A DNA stretch of 64,000 nucleotides from Akanthomyces muscarius (lineage: Eukaryota > Ascomycota > Sordariomycetes > Hypocreales > Cordycipitaceae). Every line of letters begins with the position of its first letter. Position 1 is the first letter of the stretch. The position numbers and the translations under genes were made by a program. Below, in pieces: positions 12,601 to 26,041 of the stretch. The stretch covers positions 2,480,001-2,544,000 of the forward strand of contig NC_079244.1 in assembly GCF_028009165.1 (NCBI RefSeq), given 5' to 3'. Under the pieces are notes generated by a model that was not told where the DNA came from, did not search any database, and was given only the letters and a program-made list of their open reading frames with translations.

Positions 12601-13266
12601 CTGGAAATTCTGTTCACGTTTCTGAAATGGGCCGGCACCTTTCACCAGCTGGACGAGGAAGTGGGCTCCAAGATGGACGTCCGCAACCTTGCCACCGTCA
12701 TTGCACCCAACATTTTGACCAATGCCGCCAAGGCGCCCGCGCTGGACAGTGAGGCCATCTACGTCATTGACGCGGTCGAAATTCTCATTACCCATATCGA
12801 AGAGATGTGTCATGTTCCCGACGAGCTCCTGACGCTGCTCAATGACCCGTACCTGTTCAGCAGCAGCACCGAGATCACGACGAAGGAGATCTTGAGGCGC
12901 TTTCAGGACCGCCGCGGGCAAATTCCAGCTGGGGACATCACAGAAGTCTACAACCGGCCAGACATCACCAGCCGCTCTCCGCCAAAGAGAGTAGAGACTG
13001 ACCCGTCGCTGTGGCAAGGCGAGCGTACAGTGCGCCCCGTTCAGGATCCGCCGGCTTCCTATGCCACGTCGAACCAGGGCACGCCGTCGCAAAGGTGGCG
13101 CAACCCAGACGACCCGTCACCATACCAAAATAGCAACTACAACCGCTCCGAGGGCCACCTGGCGCAGGGTGAGCACAACCCGCGCGAGTGGCGAAACTCT
13201 GGCTTCCAGCAACAGCAGCAGCAGCAGCAGCACCAAGGAGGCCTCGGCGTCGGAAACAACATCTGA
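9638..13266 (+). CDS. lrg1: LIM-domain RhoGAP, Lrg1 orthologue
   Basis: GTPase-activating protein for Rho1-type GTPases, controlling polar tip growth, cell-wall synthesis and branching. Exons 9638-10012, 10114-10810 and 10859-13266 give 1159 residues. LIM zinc-binding domains lie at about 98-150, 168-225 and 229-275 (the first CxxC is CKKC at 98-101), and a further LIM-like CxxC module (CGVC) at about 464-515. The RhoGAP domain spans about 800-1010, starting FGVPLEVII. The arginine finger is in GVFRKNGN near 848, followed by AILKRYLRDLPDPL. The C-terminal tail is low-complexity and ends near a run of eight Gln. This order matches yeast Lrg1 and Neurospora LRG-1. The second ATG (9650, CAACATGG) has a better start context than the first and may be the real start. 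The 48-nt second intron is unusually short, and its length is a multiple of three. Confidence 0.93.
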
Positions 13267-14529
13267 TCCCTCAAGCGCCAATGAACAGATAAAGATTACA
13301 TTGTTTTCGAGCGTCGATGTTTGGTTTTGTTTTTTTTTGCATGGCATATTCGGCATTGCTGCTCCCCGCGGGAGCTGGAGTAACATTGCATTAGCCCCGG
13401 CGTTCATTCTACAGGAGGCGGATTTGACGGCTGGATGGACGTGATCCACGAGAGACAGGGTCAGCGGCAGCATGTTTCCATGTCAGAGGCAGGTTGTCAG
13501 GCCTGTATCCCACTTCCGCCGGTTGACTGCTCTTGCTTATCCAGCCTGTTTTTTTTATGTTGGGGTTAGTTGATTGTAGACGTGTGTTTTTGGTGGCGAA
13601 GACGGGGTCCGCGAACGTGAAGGAGTCAGTCAGTTGGCCAGGCTTTGACCAAGAAGTCGTATGGATGGATATATCTCGCGGGATATCGAGTGAGAGGGAT
13701 ATCTGCAAATTTCTTTTTTTCTTCTTCTTTCCTCCTTCAGGTGGCTGGCTTACAGAAAACAAAGGGAATCAATTTCTTTTTTCCATTTATTCCAAAAGCA
13801 AGACTATTAGCATAGCCATGCAGAAACAATTCTTTCTTCGGTTTTTTTCTTTCAATCCTTGCCATTTTGTTTGTTTTTCTTGTCCTTGTTGTTTTATATA
13901 TACCTATGATGTCTTGTTTTTATGCGGGCTTTTCTTTGTTGGTGGCTTCTGTTCTTTTTGTATCTTGAAGGGGTTTTTCGAGGGATTGGGATGGGATACC
14001 TGAATACGCCGCTTATGCATAGGTTTTTTTTCTCCTAGAATAGATGATGATTCAATTCTTAAGGATTATTTCACTATTCAAGTCGTGATGAGCTTTGCGC
14101 AAGAGACGAACTGGCGAAGGTGGTTGCCAAGTTTGGCATGACGTTGTAGTTTGCCTTGGCTTCCGTCTACAACAACAGACGGCTGATATGAGAGCTCGGT
14201 CTGCGAGACAACACGAGATACGCCTTGCCAATTACTGCGCATTGTACAATACTGCAGAGCCATAGTACCGCGTTGGCGTCTATGTGGCTTATTTGCTCTA
14301 TCGAGAAAGTTTGTAGAGTTCAACCGGCTCCATCCCGACGGTCAAGGAACAGAATTAACGATATACAATGTTATATAGCCAATGTTCGCCCGACAAACCG
14401 AATTGCTTGATGGAATGAGTTATTATATTACAGGTTTATCAAGTATAGCTATATAAGATGCAATCCGAAAGTACTTTTTTCCCCCGCAGTGGCCCTACCA
14501 TTTCCATGGTGCGGTGTCCCCGTACACCA
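13267..14529. other. Convergent intergenic region, about 1.26 kb
   Basis: This lies between the 3' ends of lrg1 and erg26. It is very T-rich on the + strand from about 13540 to 14030, which fits 3' UTR and polyadenylation sequence. No credible gene is seen. Confidence 0.6.
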
Positions 14530-15642
14530 TTACTCGGCCTTTTCCTTTTCGTTGTCCAGGAACCACTTGACGCCGCGGTCGACGCCCTCCTGCAGGGTCC
14601 ATTGGGGCTCGTAGCCCAGAATCATCTTGGCCTTTGTGATGTTGTAGTACCTCGTCATGGTGGACAGGATGGCGCGCTGCTTGGTAAAGGTCGGCTTCTT
14701 CTGGACAATCGAGTTGAAGATTTCGCTCGCCATGCCGAGGAGCAGCGAGGTGTCGCGGGAAATCTGCCACACGCCCTCGGTGCCGGCCTGGTTGCCGGCG
14801 GCGCGCCACACGGCGCGCGCAAAGTCCCAGAAGTACACGGGCTCGTCGTTTGTGACGAAAAAGACCTCGCCGTCGACGCGCTCGTGGTCGAGCGGCGTGG
14901 TGGCGGCGGCCGCGGTGGCGAGCAGCAGGCGCGCGGCAAGGAGGTGCGCGTGGGCGACGTTGCCGACGTAGGTAAAGTCAAAGATGTTGTTGTTCTCGCC
15001 GAGCTGCACCTTGCTCTTGCCGGTGCGGTAGGCGTTGAGCAGGCCGGCGAGGGCCTGCACGTCGCCCTCGCCAAAGATGCCGGCGGGGCGGATCGACGTG
15101 GTGAGGAAGCTCGGCGCGGGCTCGGCGCGGTTGGCCTTTGTGACGAGCTCCTCGGCGGCGGCCTTGGTCTCGGAGTAGTACTCAATCTGCTGGGGGGCGC
15201 GGATGACGGGCCAGCGCTCGTCGGCGTTGTAGAGGTCCGTCTGGAAGTCGCTGACGACGCTCGCCGACGAGGTGTAGACGAGGGCCTTGACGTGGGCGTG
15301 GCGGCAGGCGTCGATGACGGAGCGCGTGCCGTCGACGTTGACGCGGCGGAAGAGCTCCTTTTGCACGGCGTTGTCGCTGGCGACGGGCGAGGCCGTGTGG
15401 ATGACGACGTCGGGGCGGATCTTGTCGAAGAGGGCGGCGAGCTTGTCGGCGTCGGTAATGTCGCACTCGTGGTAGGCGGCGTCGGCGCGGCGGTTGCGGT
15501 CGCAGCGCAGGTCGACCGAGGCGACCTGGCGGCAGTGCCAGTCGTCGAGGGCCTGGTTGACAATGTGGTGGCCGAGGAAGCCGTTGCCGCCGACGACGAG
15601 GACCTTGCCCAGGTCACCTTTGGGGGCGGAGCGGGCGGACAT
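14530..15642 (-). CDS. erg26: Sterol-4-alpha-carboxylate 3-dehydrogenase (decarboxylating), Erg26
   Basis: NAD(P)-dependent enzyme of the ergosterol pathway. It oxidises the 3-beta-hydroxyl of the 4-alpha-carboxysterol and decarboxylates C-4, working with Erg25 and Erg27 on the ER membrane. Single exon, 370 residues, close to the family length. It is a 3-beta-HSD type short-chain dehydrogenase. The cofactor motif is GGNGFLG at 18-24, the conserved acidic and Arg residues after strand 2 are VDLRCD, and the active site has TSSAS at about 124-128 plus Y156-S-E-T-K160. SIRPAGIFGEGD and IFDFTYVGNVAHAH match sterol-specific members. The gene shares a divergent promoter region of about 1 kb with the unknown gene at 16673. 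A plant-type 3-beta-HSD paralogue is less likely because of length and motif fit. Confidence 0.93.
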   Translation of the reverse strand: MSARSAPKGDLGKVLVVGGNGFLGHHIVNQALDDWHCRQVASVDLRCDRNRRADAAYHECDITDADKLAALFDKIRPDVVIHTASPVASDNAVQKELFRRVNVDGTRSVIDACRHAHVKALVYTSSASVVSDFQTDLYNADERWPVIRAPQQIEYYSETKAAAEELVTKANRAEPAPSFLTTSIRPAGIFGEGDVQALAGLLNAYRTGKSKVQLGENNNIFDFTYVGNVAHAHLLAARLLLATAAAATTPLDHERVDGEVFFVTNDEPVYFWDFARAVWRAAGNQAGTEGVWQISRDTSLLLGMASEIFNSIVQKKPTFTKQRAILSTMTRYYNITKAKMILGYEPQWTLQEGVDRGVKWFLDNEKEKAE

Positions 15643-16672
15643 GCTGGGCTGACGGTGTCGAAGGGGGTCAATTGGATCGACAGTGCTGGTGATGGAAGGG
15701 GGACCTTTTTTTCGACAAGCTGGAGATTTGGGTTGAAGATCAGATGGCTTGAAGTTGAAGTTAGGGGGTCCTCTGGGCCCACTACAGTATTTTTAGTGCA
15801 GATGGAAGATGGAGGGGCAGCCAATCGCTGGTCTGCAAGTGACAGCAACGTGGTTGATAGCAGAACCTGGAGAAAGAGGTTGCATTGACTGCATGCCATG
15901 ATGGTCCTGCTGTTTTCTCTCTTTTTTTTTTTTTTTTTGGTTTATCAAGTCGATTGCGTATCTGCTTCACAACGCTAGAGAGGACGAACGCAAAATAGAC
16001 TTGAACGCAGACTTGAGCGCCAATGGTAATTAAAGAGGAAAGCTAGATCTATGCAGGAGACTCGTAGGAACACCCTTATAGAGTGCTACCCATAAAAGCC
16101 GGAAAAAACATATACTAAATAACACTTTTTGTGAGCTGAATTCGTACGTGTCCTGTACCGTCACCCCTACTAGACGGTACGAGACCCACTGAAGCTCGTT
16201 GCTGCCTGCCCCGCTGGCATGCATTCACCCATCCATCCATCAAGCCTCAAACCTAAACCCTCTTGACCCCGTGAACCATCAGCCCTGACATGGATCCTTG
16301 AAAACACCACATTTGCATCCCTGCGCGTCAGCCTTGCCGCATAAACACACAAGGCTACGAGAAAAGGCCACTATTCGCGGCCTTTCGCCCACCACGCCAG
16401 GCCAGCACAGACCGTCTGCTGCTCGACTTGCTGCCTGCCAGTAGGTAACCCTCAAAAGCGGCGTATAAGTATCATCGTCACGCATCCTCTTCTGCACGAC
16501 GCCATTCCGAAGCAGAGTTGCACCACACTCTCGGTGGCGCCAAGCTATTCCTGCCCGACTGAATCACATTTCTTCTCTCTCTCCTCTTCTTCTTTTTCTT
16601 TCTCCTCCTCTTCGTCGCCATGAATCGTAAGGCTCGTCTGTCACTACTGTTGTCCTGTAATCACGCTGTATC
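15643..16672. other. Divergent promoter region, erg26 / unknown gene
   Basis: About 1 kb between two divergent start codons. It holds a poly-T tract at about 15922-15939, a short CCATCCATCCATC microsatellite near 16228, and a pyrimidine tract just before the right-hand gene. I did not recognise a sterol regulatory element by eye. Confidence 0.5.
16569..16619 (+). promoter_or_regulatory. Pyrimidine-rich promoter tract
   Basis: About 50 bases made almost entirely of C and T lie directly upstream of the upstream ATG at 16620. CT-rich blocks of this kind commonly precede transcription starts in filamentous fungi, so transcription probably starts in or just after it. Confidence 0.55.
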
Positions 16673-16709
16673 ATGGCCAGCCAGTCCTCTGGCAACGTCG
16701 AGATTTTAG
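16620..16709 (+). promoter_or_regulatory. Upstream ORF overlapping the start of the next gene
   Basis: An ATG at 16620 opens a 29-codon frame ending at TAG 16707-16709. It therefore overlaps the main ATG at 16673 in another frame. If the transcript starts upstream of 16620, ribosomes using this ATG would bypass the main start. A GTAAGG directly after its second codon could instead be a 5' splice donor, but I found no acceptor that keeps the main frame. Confidence 0.45.
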
Positions 16710-18136
16710 TGCACGTCGCCGCCCCCAGCAGAGTATCTGACGATGCTGCCTACCGACGCCTCGCCCAGGCGTACCTCTCCTTTGCGCCGGGCTCCCGCGC
16801 CCACATCACCATTCCCAGCTCGCCAGAGCCGCCGCAGCAGCCGCCGCAGCAGACGCCGCAGCAGCCGCCGCCCTCACGACAGAGCCATCACTACGACGAC
16901 GACTTTGCCGTGCTGCAGTCGTTTTGCTCCGACTCGCAGGACATGAGCTTTAGAGGTGCTCTGGACAACAGAAACTCGCCGTGTGTGGTCGCGAGGAAGA
17001 CGAGACTGGCCACGCCGCCGCCGCAGGTGCTGCCCGATGAGAATGTCACGACGCCCACGACGGCGGTGCGCCAGCTGCCCAGCCAGATTGCCGACTCGTA
17101 TCCCATGCCCGACTGCGACATGTTCAATGTGACTCCCACTCGTGTTCTGCAGCGGTACATGGGCAATCGACAGCCGGCCTTTACTCCTACGGCACCAGCA
17201 CCCAGCTCGTCGCCTGCACTGTCGAGTAGATGTGACTATGGCGAAGCAAAAGACATAAAGATAGAGGCGCATGCCATTGATGTCCCTATTCCTTCTTCGC
17301 TTTCAGCACAAGAACCAGGTCGCACCCAAGAGAATAGAGAGCGGCGTCAGGCCACCATTCCCGTCACGCCTCTCGTATCAGAGTCCTCTCGAAAACGCAA
17401 GGCTCTTGACAGCGAACATGTACAGGATACGTCTGGACTAGACGTCACGCATATATCCAGCAGCGTACCCAGCAGCGATGCCTCCTCCATCGCCGCTTTT
17501 CAGCGCGCCGAGACGGATCCTTTACCATCCAAACGCCTGCGTCAACTCGCGCAAGACTCTGGTGCTGTCCACCTCGTCCGCAGCGGCAGCGACAACGCCC
17601 ACCAGCCGCATCCTCCCCAAGACACACCAACCTTCTCCTCACCACTGTCCTACAATGCCCTCTCTCAGATCCCTTCTACACACCCGTCCTCCTCCTCTTC
17701 CTCGTCATCTCTCGCCGTGCGACCTCCGTCACCGCCCGTCGGCATCGACCACCTCGACCACGCGAGTCTCGTGTCCGCCAAGCTCGCCAAGCTCGCCCAC
17801 GACCTCTCCTCGCGGTACCGTCCCACCATGCACCGCAGCACAACCCTCGACCCGCTCGAGCGCGGCCACTGGCGCGTCGACTGCAGCACCTGGCCGCCCG
17901 CCCAGCGCGCCGACGCGTGGGCCTTTCTCGTCAGCTACATCCGCAGCGGCCTCGCCGGTTGGGGCGTCTGGTGCCGCCGCAGCGCCGACAGCCACGAGAT
18001 CAAGCTCTACGGCTGGGCGCACGTCGCCAAGCACACGTACCTGCTGCTGTACCTGGCTAGCGGCCGGCACATCAAAGCGACGGGCGCCAAGTGGTTTGAT
18101 GCCGAGGGTGTAGTGGCAGTCGAGGTTGTGCCCTAG
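16673..18136 (+). CDS. Unknown fungal protein, Q/P-rich linker with conserved ends (487 aa)
   Basis: Single exon; I do not recognise a named domain. The N-terminus (residues 7-45) looks folded: VEILVHVAAPSRVSDDAAYRRLAQAYLSF. A proline/glutamine-rich stretch follows at about 50-70, then a long polar, Ser-rich and probably disordered middle. The last 95 residues again look folded: HWRVDCSTWPPAQRADAWAF, SYIRSGLAGWGVWCRR, then YGWAHVAKHTYLLLYLASGRHIK. Many aromatic residues and a helical pattern suggest a small globular domain. There are no membrane segments or signal peptide. An overlapping upstream ORF could reduce its translation. The alternation of conserved ends and disordered middle would suit a scaffold or nuclear protein, but that is inference only. 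Confidence 0.75.
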   Translation: MASQSSGNVEILVHVAAPSRVSDDAAYRRLAQAYLSFAPGSRAHITIPSSPEPPQQPPQQTPQQPPPSRQSHHYDDDFAVLQSFCSDSQDMSFRGALDNRNSPCVVARKTRLATPPPQVLPDENVTTPTTAVRQLPSQIADSYPMPDCDMFNVTPTRVLQRYMGNRQPAFTPTAPAPSSSPALSSRCDYGEAKDIKIEAHAIDVPIPSSLSAQEPGRTQENRERRQATIPVTPLVSESSRKRKALDSEHVQDTSGLDVTHISSSVPSSDASSIAAFQRAETDPLPSKRLRQLAQDSGAVHLVRSGSDNAHQPHPPQDTPTFSSPLSYNALSQIPSTHPSSSSSSSSLAVRPPSPPVGIDHLDHASLVSAKLAKLAHDLSSRYRPTMHRSTTLDPLERGHWRVDCSTWPPAQRADAWAFLVSYIRSGLAGWGVWCRRSADSHEIKLYGWAHVAKHTYLLLYLASGRHIKATGAKWFDAEGVVAVEVVP

Positions 18137-18861
18137 GCTACACGACACAGGCTTGTTTTACTTTGGTCAGCTTGCTTCGATTTTCAAGTTTCTGACTCTT
18201 CAAGTCGCTCTTGATTTTGGGTGGCTTTTATTGCGTGTTCTTTCTTTTTGCAAGGCGTATCTGCTTTTCTTGTTGCCTTGTTTCTCTTAATTTCCTGATT
18301 ATCATTGGATGTCAGAATACCATAGGTAGACTTGGGTGTGTTTTGGTTTTCAGTACAGGCGTTTATCAACACGGGTAGATGGCAGCATCGATATGAACGG
18401 ATCATGAATAGCAGCCTGCATGGGACGGAGTCAATGGCGGTCAATATCATTTCAAAACAACTGCGATACTAGAACCGAGTCATGAGTTGAATGCGTGAGA
18501 ATAGCTCATATTTCATTGCTTGATAGTCGACTCGGAACATAATTGTACATGGCCTTTTACCAGCCTAGAATTCCACCCGGCACAACACTTACAAAATGAA
18601 GTACATGACAAGTTTCCAGCACCCTGATGAAAGAATGTCTGCACGTTGCCCTGCATTACAAAGATAGCGACAACAAGGATGGGCAACAGATATTGCTTCC
18701 CAAACAAAAGAAATCTCCTGATCCCGAGTAGCCATCGCTTGACCTACTCGGAAGACCAAGCTGCCTTCTGCCCCTGGTCTTCTCCACAGACAACTGGTGT
18801 TGCAACCCCTGCTCTCCGCCTCCCTACTCATTCACATATTGAAAGCCCTCTGTCGTCCCTT
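18137..18861. other. Convergent intergenic region, about 0.7 kb
   Basis: 3' flanks of the unknown gene at 16673 and the HMG-box gene; T-rich on the + strand just after 18137. Nothing else is recognised. Confidence 0.6.
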
Positions 18862-19794
18862 TTACAGACCTTTCTCAGTCCAGTAGGCCTTGCCCTTGGC
18901 GCGCAGATCCTCGGTGGCCTGTCGTGTCTTTTGCACATCGGCGCTGGCGGAATCCTTGAACTGCTGCTTCTCCGACTCGGACAGCGTCTTCCACTGTTGG
19001 GCGAGCTGGCGGAAGGCGTCGGTGGGCGAGCTGGCGCTGACCTGGTCGTGGCGGGACTTGATGAAGAGCGAGTAGGCGCTGGGGGCGGCCTTGGGCAGGC
19101 GGTCGTCGTGGAGGAGCGTGGGACGCTTCTTGTCGAGCTTGCGCGCGAGGCGGCGACGCGCCAGGTTGGCCATGTAGATGGCCTCGGCAGGGTACGACTC
19201 GACCCATTGGGTGAGAGCCTTTTTGTTGGCCTCGGCATTTTCCTGAGCTCGCTCATTGAGACGCTGGGAATCGAGTTAGCACACACGTCCCCGAGCTTCG
19301 TTGTTGGTCATAGGTCAACGTACCGCTCTATCTTGCTCAGAGAGGTTTTTGAATTGGGCCGAAATGTCCTTGACCTTGTCCCCCAGGGCCACGCCGCTGC
19401 CGCTGCTGACATTGTCGGCGAGGTAGACGGTCCAGATGTTGGCGGGCTTGCCCTTGGGGGCCTTGGGCAGCGCCATCTTGCGCAGCTGCGTGAGCTCCTT
19501 CTTCTGCTTCTGCTCGGGCGTCAGGACCTTCTTCTTCTTGGCGGCGGGCTTCTTGGTCGCCGCAGCCTTCTTCTTCTTCTTGGCCGCCGTCGACTTCTTC
19601 TTGGGCTTGCCGGTGGGGTCCGTGGCCGCGGGGAAGCGAATCCAGGCCGAGGCGGAGAAGCTTCGGGCGATGGGCGCCAGTCGACGCACGCGCGGCGTGG
19701 GGGCGAAGACGGGAACGACAATCTTGGAGGTGGTTGACACGGCTGCGGCGGACAGTGTGCGCCCGGCGGCGGCCCGGCTAAAGAGGCCCAGCAT
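18862..19794 (-). CDS. Mitochondrial HMG-box protein with two HMG boxes (Abf2/TFAM-like)
   Basis: Probably packages mitochondrial DNA and supports its maintenance. Exons 19794-19324 and 19263-18862 (donor GTACGT, branch GCTAAC, acceptor CCCAG) give 290 residues. The N-terminus is basic, poor in acidic residues and rich in Ala, Ser and Arg (MLGLFSRAAAGRTLSAAAV), typical of a mitochondrial presequence. A Lys/Ala-rich linker follows at about 63-95. HMG box 1, at about 112-175, contains KGKPANIWTVYLADN and is interrupted by the intron. HMG box 2, at about 205-275, contains APSAYSLFIKSR and LAQQWKTLSESEKQQF. Two boxes behind a presequence match Abf2 and TFAM. It sits head to head with pre4. A nuclear HMGB protein is less likely given the N-terminus. 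Confidence 0.85.
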
Positions 19795-20626
19795 GGTCGC
19801 GGTTATGGTTGTGGTTTGTGGTTTTGCAAAAGGTTGTCGTCGTGCTTGCTGGAGCGGACCCCCAAAAGCGGTAGCAAAGTAAACAGTCGGACAATTAGGG
19901 TGTCGCTTTAGCGTTGCGATTGCTATTTAAATGAGTGCAAAATGCGCAGGCGTGAATTGAGTGGCCGCAAGATTGTTGAAGATTCAGTTTCGATGGTTGA
20001 ACAAGCCGGTGCCGACCCGTTGTGTCACGTTGAGTTATGAGTTGCAGGGAAATGACGAAGGCTGGGGGCTGTTTCTGATTGAACGCGGTCGCATGTCCCC
20101 TTCCCTCGTCCTCCCCTGATACCGCCAGGGTCGGCGAGGTACCTGCGTCTGGCGGGGCTTTGCGTGCTGCAGCAAGTAGCGTGACAGTCACCTGAAGCTT
20201 GCGCTAGCGAGGGAAGCTCTAAAGTAGCTAGTACATACTATTCGGTGTATATCCAACACAATTAAGAGTATATGCTACCTTGCAGCTTCCATAACAGCTC
20301 CCCAAGCTGCCATCCACTGAGCCAGCGAATCCCAGGTAGCTTATGTCATCATCCTCTACGCAGCAGCCGGCGACGCAGGCTCCAGTGGGACGCGCGAACC
20401 CCAAGTCATGCCCATAGCTGTTTGATACAGCATTCGCTCACCATCTCCATTTCGCAATCCCGCCATCGTCACGACCTGCATCGCCCATCCATCCTTCTCT
20501 GAGCGACGAATTGCATCTTCCGTCACGTATCTTCCGTCACGTACCAACGAGCCGCCGTTCAGCTGCCATAGCTTCCTGGCCGACAGACCTAAACTCACCT
20601 CTATACAAAGCCCAACATAGTTCAGA
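19795..20626. other. Divergent promoter region, mtHMG / pre4
   Basis: About 0.83 kb between two divergent start codons. An ATG at 20343 opens a 23-codon frame not in line with pre4. I did not see a match to the yeast Rpn4 box by eye. Confidence 0.5.
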
Positions 20627-21567
20627 ATGGATCACCGTCCGCAAGCATGGGGCCGTGTACGTCGATTTCTGCCCTTCCCTCGTCTCAGAGACACAGCATC
20701 TTTTAGATACGCCCTTGACTAACATCCTCATTAGCCTAGAGACGACGTCTACGGCGCCTACGATCACTCATATCTCCAGGAGAATGCCCCCAGAACGCAC
20801 ACGCAGCAGCCCATTGTCACAGGAACGTCTGTGATTGGCGTCAAGTACAAGGACGGCGTCGTCGTCGCCGCTGATAACCTGGGTACGTTTTCCTCCTCCG
20901 CATGCACACGCACGCACACACCCGTCCGCGCCCAAATTCGGCTAACACTGCTTGCCCAGCTTCCTACGGCTCCCTCGCGCGCTTCACCGACGTCAAGCGC
21001 CTCAAGACGTTCCAGGGCACCTCGGTCGTTGGCTTTTCCGGCGACATCTCCGACATGCAGTACCTGGACCGGCACCTGACGGACCTCGCCCTCGACGAGG
21101 CCTACTCGTCGGGCGAGACGCCCCGCCTCAGCGCCGCCAACCTGCACCGCTACCTCGCCAAGCTGCTCTACAACCGCCGCTCCAAGTTTGACCCGCTCTG
21201 GAACCACCTGCTCATCGCCGGCCTCGACGACGACCAGCAGCCCTTCCTCGCCGCCGCCGACCTCCTCGGCACCACCTACTCGAGCCCCTCGCTCGCCACC
21301 GGCTACGGCGCCATGCTCGCCCAGCCCATCATGCGCCGCCGCGTTCCCGACGAGGAGTCCACCAAGACGCTGGAGAAGGAGGAGGCCGTCGAGCTCATCA
21401 AGGAGTGCATGAAGGTGCTCTTCTACCGCGACGCCCGCAGCATGGACACCTACTCCATGGCCATTGTCACCAAGGACGGCGTCGACGTCACGTACGATAA
21501 CAAGCTGGAGAACCAGAGCTGGGCGTTTGCCGAGAGAATCCGCGGCTACGGAACCCAAACAGTCTAA
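20627..21567 (+). CDS. pre4: 20S proteasome subunit beta-7, Pre4
   Basis: Non-catalytic beta subunit of the 20S proteasome core (yeast Pre4, human PSMB4). Exons 20627-20656, 20735-20882 and 20960-21567 give 261 residues. The first exon codes only ten residues ([10 protein letters not shown]) and joins [15 protein letters not shown], the family's characteristic N-terminal segment, which is why I chose the ATG at 20627. The propeptide probably ends before T33 (TQQPIVTG). The core begins [28 protein letters not shown], and [12 protein letters not shown] fits beta-7. The catalytic Thr pattern of active beta subunits is absent, as expected for this subunit. It is the first of several ubiquitin-proteasome genes in the window. 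Confidence 0.95.
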
Positions 21568-22083
21568 GTCGGGGTATGGGGGAAAGAAATGCAGATGGTG
21601 CTGCAGCAACAGTTCTGGATTGGCAGCAGGACAATGTATTCAGAGCCATAGAACAATGAACTTGTATCAATAGACATTTCGTTCTACAATGTGCAAACAA
21701 AAGCAAACACTGGTTCAGCAGCCATCATAAACAGCTGTTCAGTATATGCAAAATGCCATGTCACTTTTGAGTACATCCAAGTATTACATCGCTAAATCAT
21801 TCATTATACTAGCTAGTCTCGCGTAAGCCACCAGTGGCCGTACCAGATAAGAGACACATAAATGTTCACTATCCATCGCAAACATCGTGAAAAAGAAACA
21901 AAGCAAATCATCACAAAATGCAATTTTCGCATCAGGTCAACTCCATATTATTCCATGCCATTGGGGCACGCCATTGGTGCATCCAAGGGTAAAGGCTCAA
22001 AATCACAGTCAAAAAACGCCAATCCACAGCATACACCAGTTGCTGCGGTGATACCAGCAAGGCCGGAGAGTCTGACGGCCCTC
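21568..22083. other. Convergent intergenic region, about 0.5 kb
   Basis: 3' flanks of pre4 and gfa1. Somewhat A/T-rich, consistent with polyadenylation regions. No gene is seen. Confidence 0.6.
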
Positions 22084-24438
<2,355 letters not shown>

Positions 24439-25836
24439 GGTGCTGGAATTATAGACAAGAAAGGGCTAAAACGAATGCTTATTGTAACAACACGAAGGTG
24501 ATGCTGCCGCTGGGTGAGGCGGTAATAGGTGCGGGGTGGTAGAGATCGCTGGCAGTTGAAACAGGAGCAACGGCGGTGGACGGATGAGAGAGACGAGTTG
24601 TCAGCTTTTCCACGCAGGACGAGGGAAAGAGGCGAAGATGTCTGGTATCGTCTGTGAGGAGGTATTATTGGACGAGGAGGATTGAGATTGAATGAAGAGG
24701 AATAGAAGGGAAGGAGGGGAGTGGCAGCTCTATGTACTTGGTTTTATTTACGTCGCCAGAGGGGCAAGCCATGCCGCTAACACAAAGCTGCTTGGCTGGA
24801 GCTTTTTTTGGCTTGCCGGGGCAGCTGGCAGTGGCGGGTCCGAGCCTTTGGGGCTCAGCGCAGGTGGAGACGCCTTGGGGAGGGACGGGGCTCTCTAGGT
24901 AGGTAAGTAAGGTAGAAACGCAGCGCCAGGGGTCGATGGTGCTACGGATACGGATACAGCGAGGGGCAATATGATTTCTTCCAACTCGGTTGTTTTCTTG
25001 GGCGGCTTGCGGAGGCTGACCGGCCACCAGGCAAGGCTGCACAGGCTGAGCTCATCAGAGGGCAGCCAATACAGGGCATCAAGTCCAGTGCCCACGGCTT
25101 TCTGATACAGAAGACTCAGCCTGGAGGGCGCCGCCTCAAACACGCCGTTGCTATGCCACATCACCATCACACGTGGGCTTAACCAGCACAGTGTCGTTCT
25201 GGAGCCAGCACAATGTTGCCTTTACCGCCTTGCGGGCGGCCACCCCTAGCCAAGGCAAAGGCAAACATGCACAGGACGTGTACTTTCTGATATGTAGGTA
25301 TGTATGCGCGATGCGGCAAGGCTTGCAGATCTCTTCGAGCGGCAGCAAACGCCCTGTATTTCTACCTGCAGTGTGCTATCGCAGTGTTGCCTACAGCGGG
25401 CCAGCCACCCAGAACGAATGGGAGCAACCTTGAAGCTGCGTGCAGCTGGTCTGGGCCAGATCGTCTCAGTTGACTGCACACCGCAACTGTCTGCGGCAAA
25501 ATCAGCGGTAGAAATTCTCCGAGTCGAGGCGAGAACCCGATACCGACTTGGTTTTCCCGTCATTCTTGAACAAAAGTTTCCTGAATCCCAACGGTCCCGG
25601 CAGCTCATCTGAAAATCTGTTCTTCTCCAGCCTAGCAACCTGTAACTGCACCAACTGGCACCGATCATCAGGCGGTTGTTCTGCCAGCGCCGCCAACCGC
25701 CCACTATAGCCGGCCATCTACAGCAGCCACCCGTGCTGTATTTTGCTTTCTCTCTGCGGGCTCCCAACAACAAGGTTTTGTCCTAGCAACGCCCAAACCG
25801 TAAATCTACCAGTATCAGTGCACTTCAGATGCAACG

Positions 25837-25854
25837 CCCCCCCCCTCCCCCCCC
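25837..25854. repeat. C9-T-C8 homopolymeric tract
   Basis: Nine C, one T and eight C on the + strand, so two long G runs on the - strand. This is a low-complexity tract. It lacks the four spaced G runs of a canonical single-strand quadruplex, although the long runs could be subdivided. Confidence 0.9.
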
Positions 25855-26011
25855 GTGCCTGTCTATGCCAAGAGCCCATCTCGCATCACAATGGGAGAAT
25901 AAGGGTCTTCCCCCCTGGCGATAATGTCGTCACAGCCCAGGGCCAACACGAGAAAGGTGGTCGATTTGCCACGATCATGGCCCGGCTCCCTGCTGCTGCA
26001 CAGGCCGGCCT

Positions 26012-26041
26012 GCACAGCGCCGCACAGCGCCGCACAGCGCC
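26012..26041. repeat. Three perfect copies of a 10-bp tandem repeat
   Basis: The unit GCACAGCGCC is repeated three times without mismatch. It is not inside any recognised gene. Confidence 0.95.

Noticed and set aside
14458..15888. 476-codon open frame on the + strand
   Set aside because: It is the antisense of erg26, low in complexity (Val/Gly/Asp/Ala), and is explained by the strong third-base G/C bias of the real gene. It has no domain.
20343..20413. ATG-initiated frame upstream of pre4
   Set aside because: It stops after 23 codons and does not join the Pre4 frame, whereas the ATG at 20627 gives the conserved [13 protein letters not shown] start.
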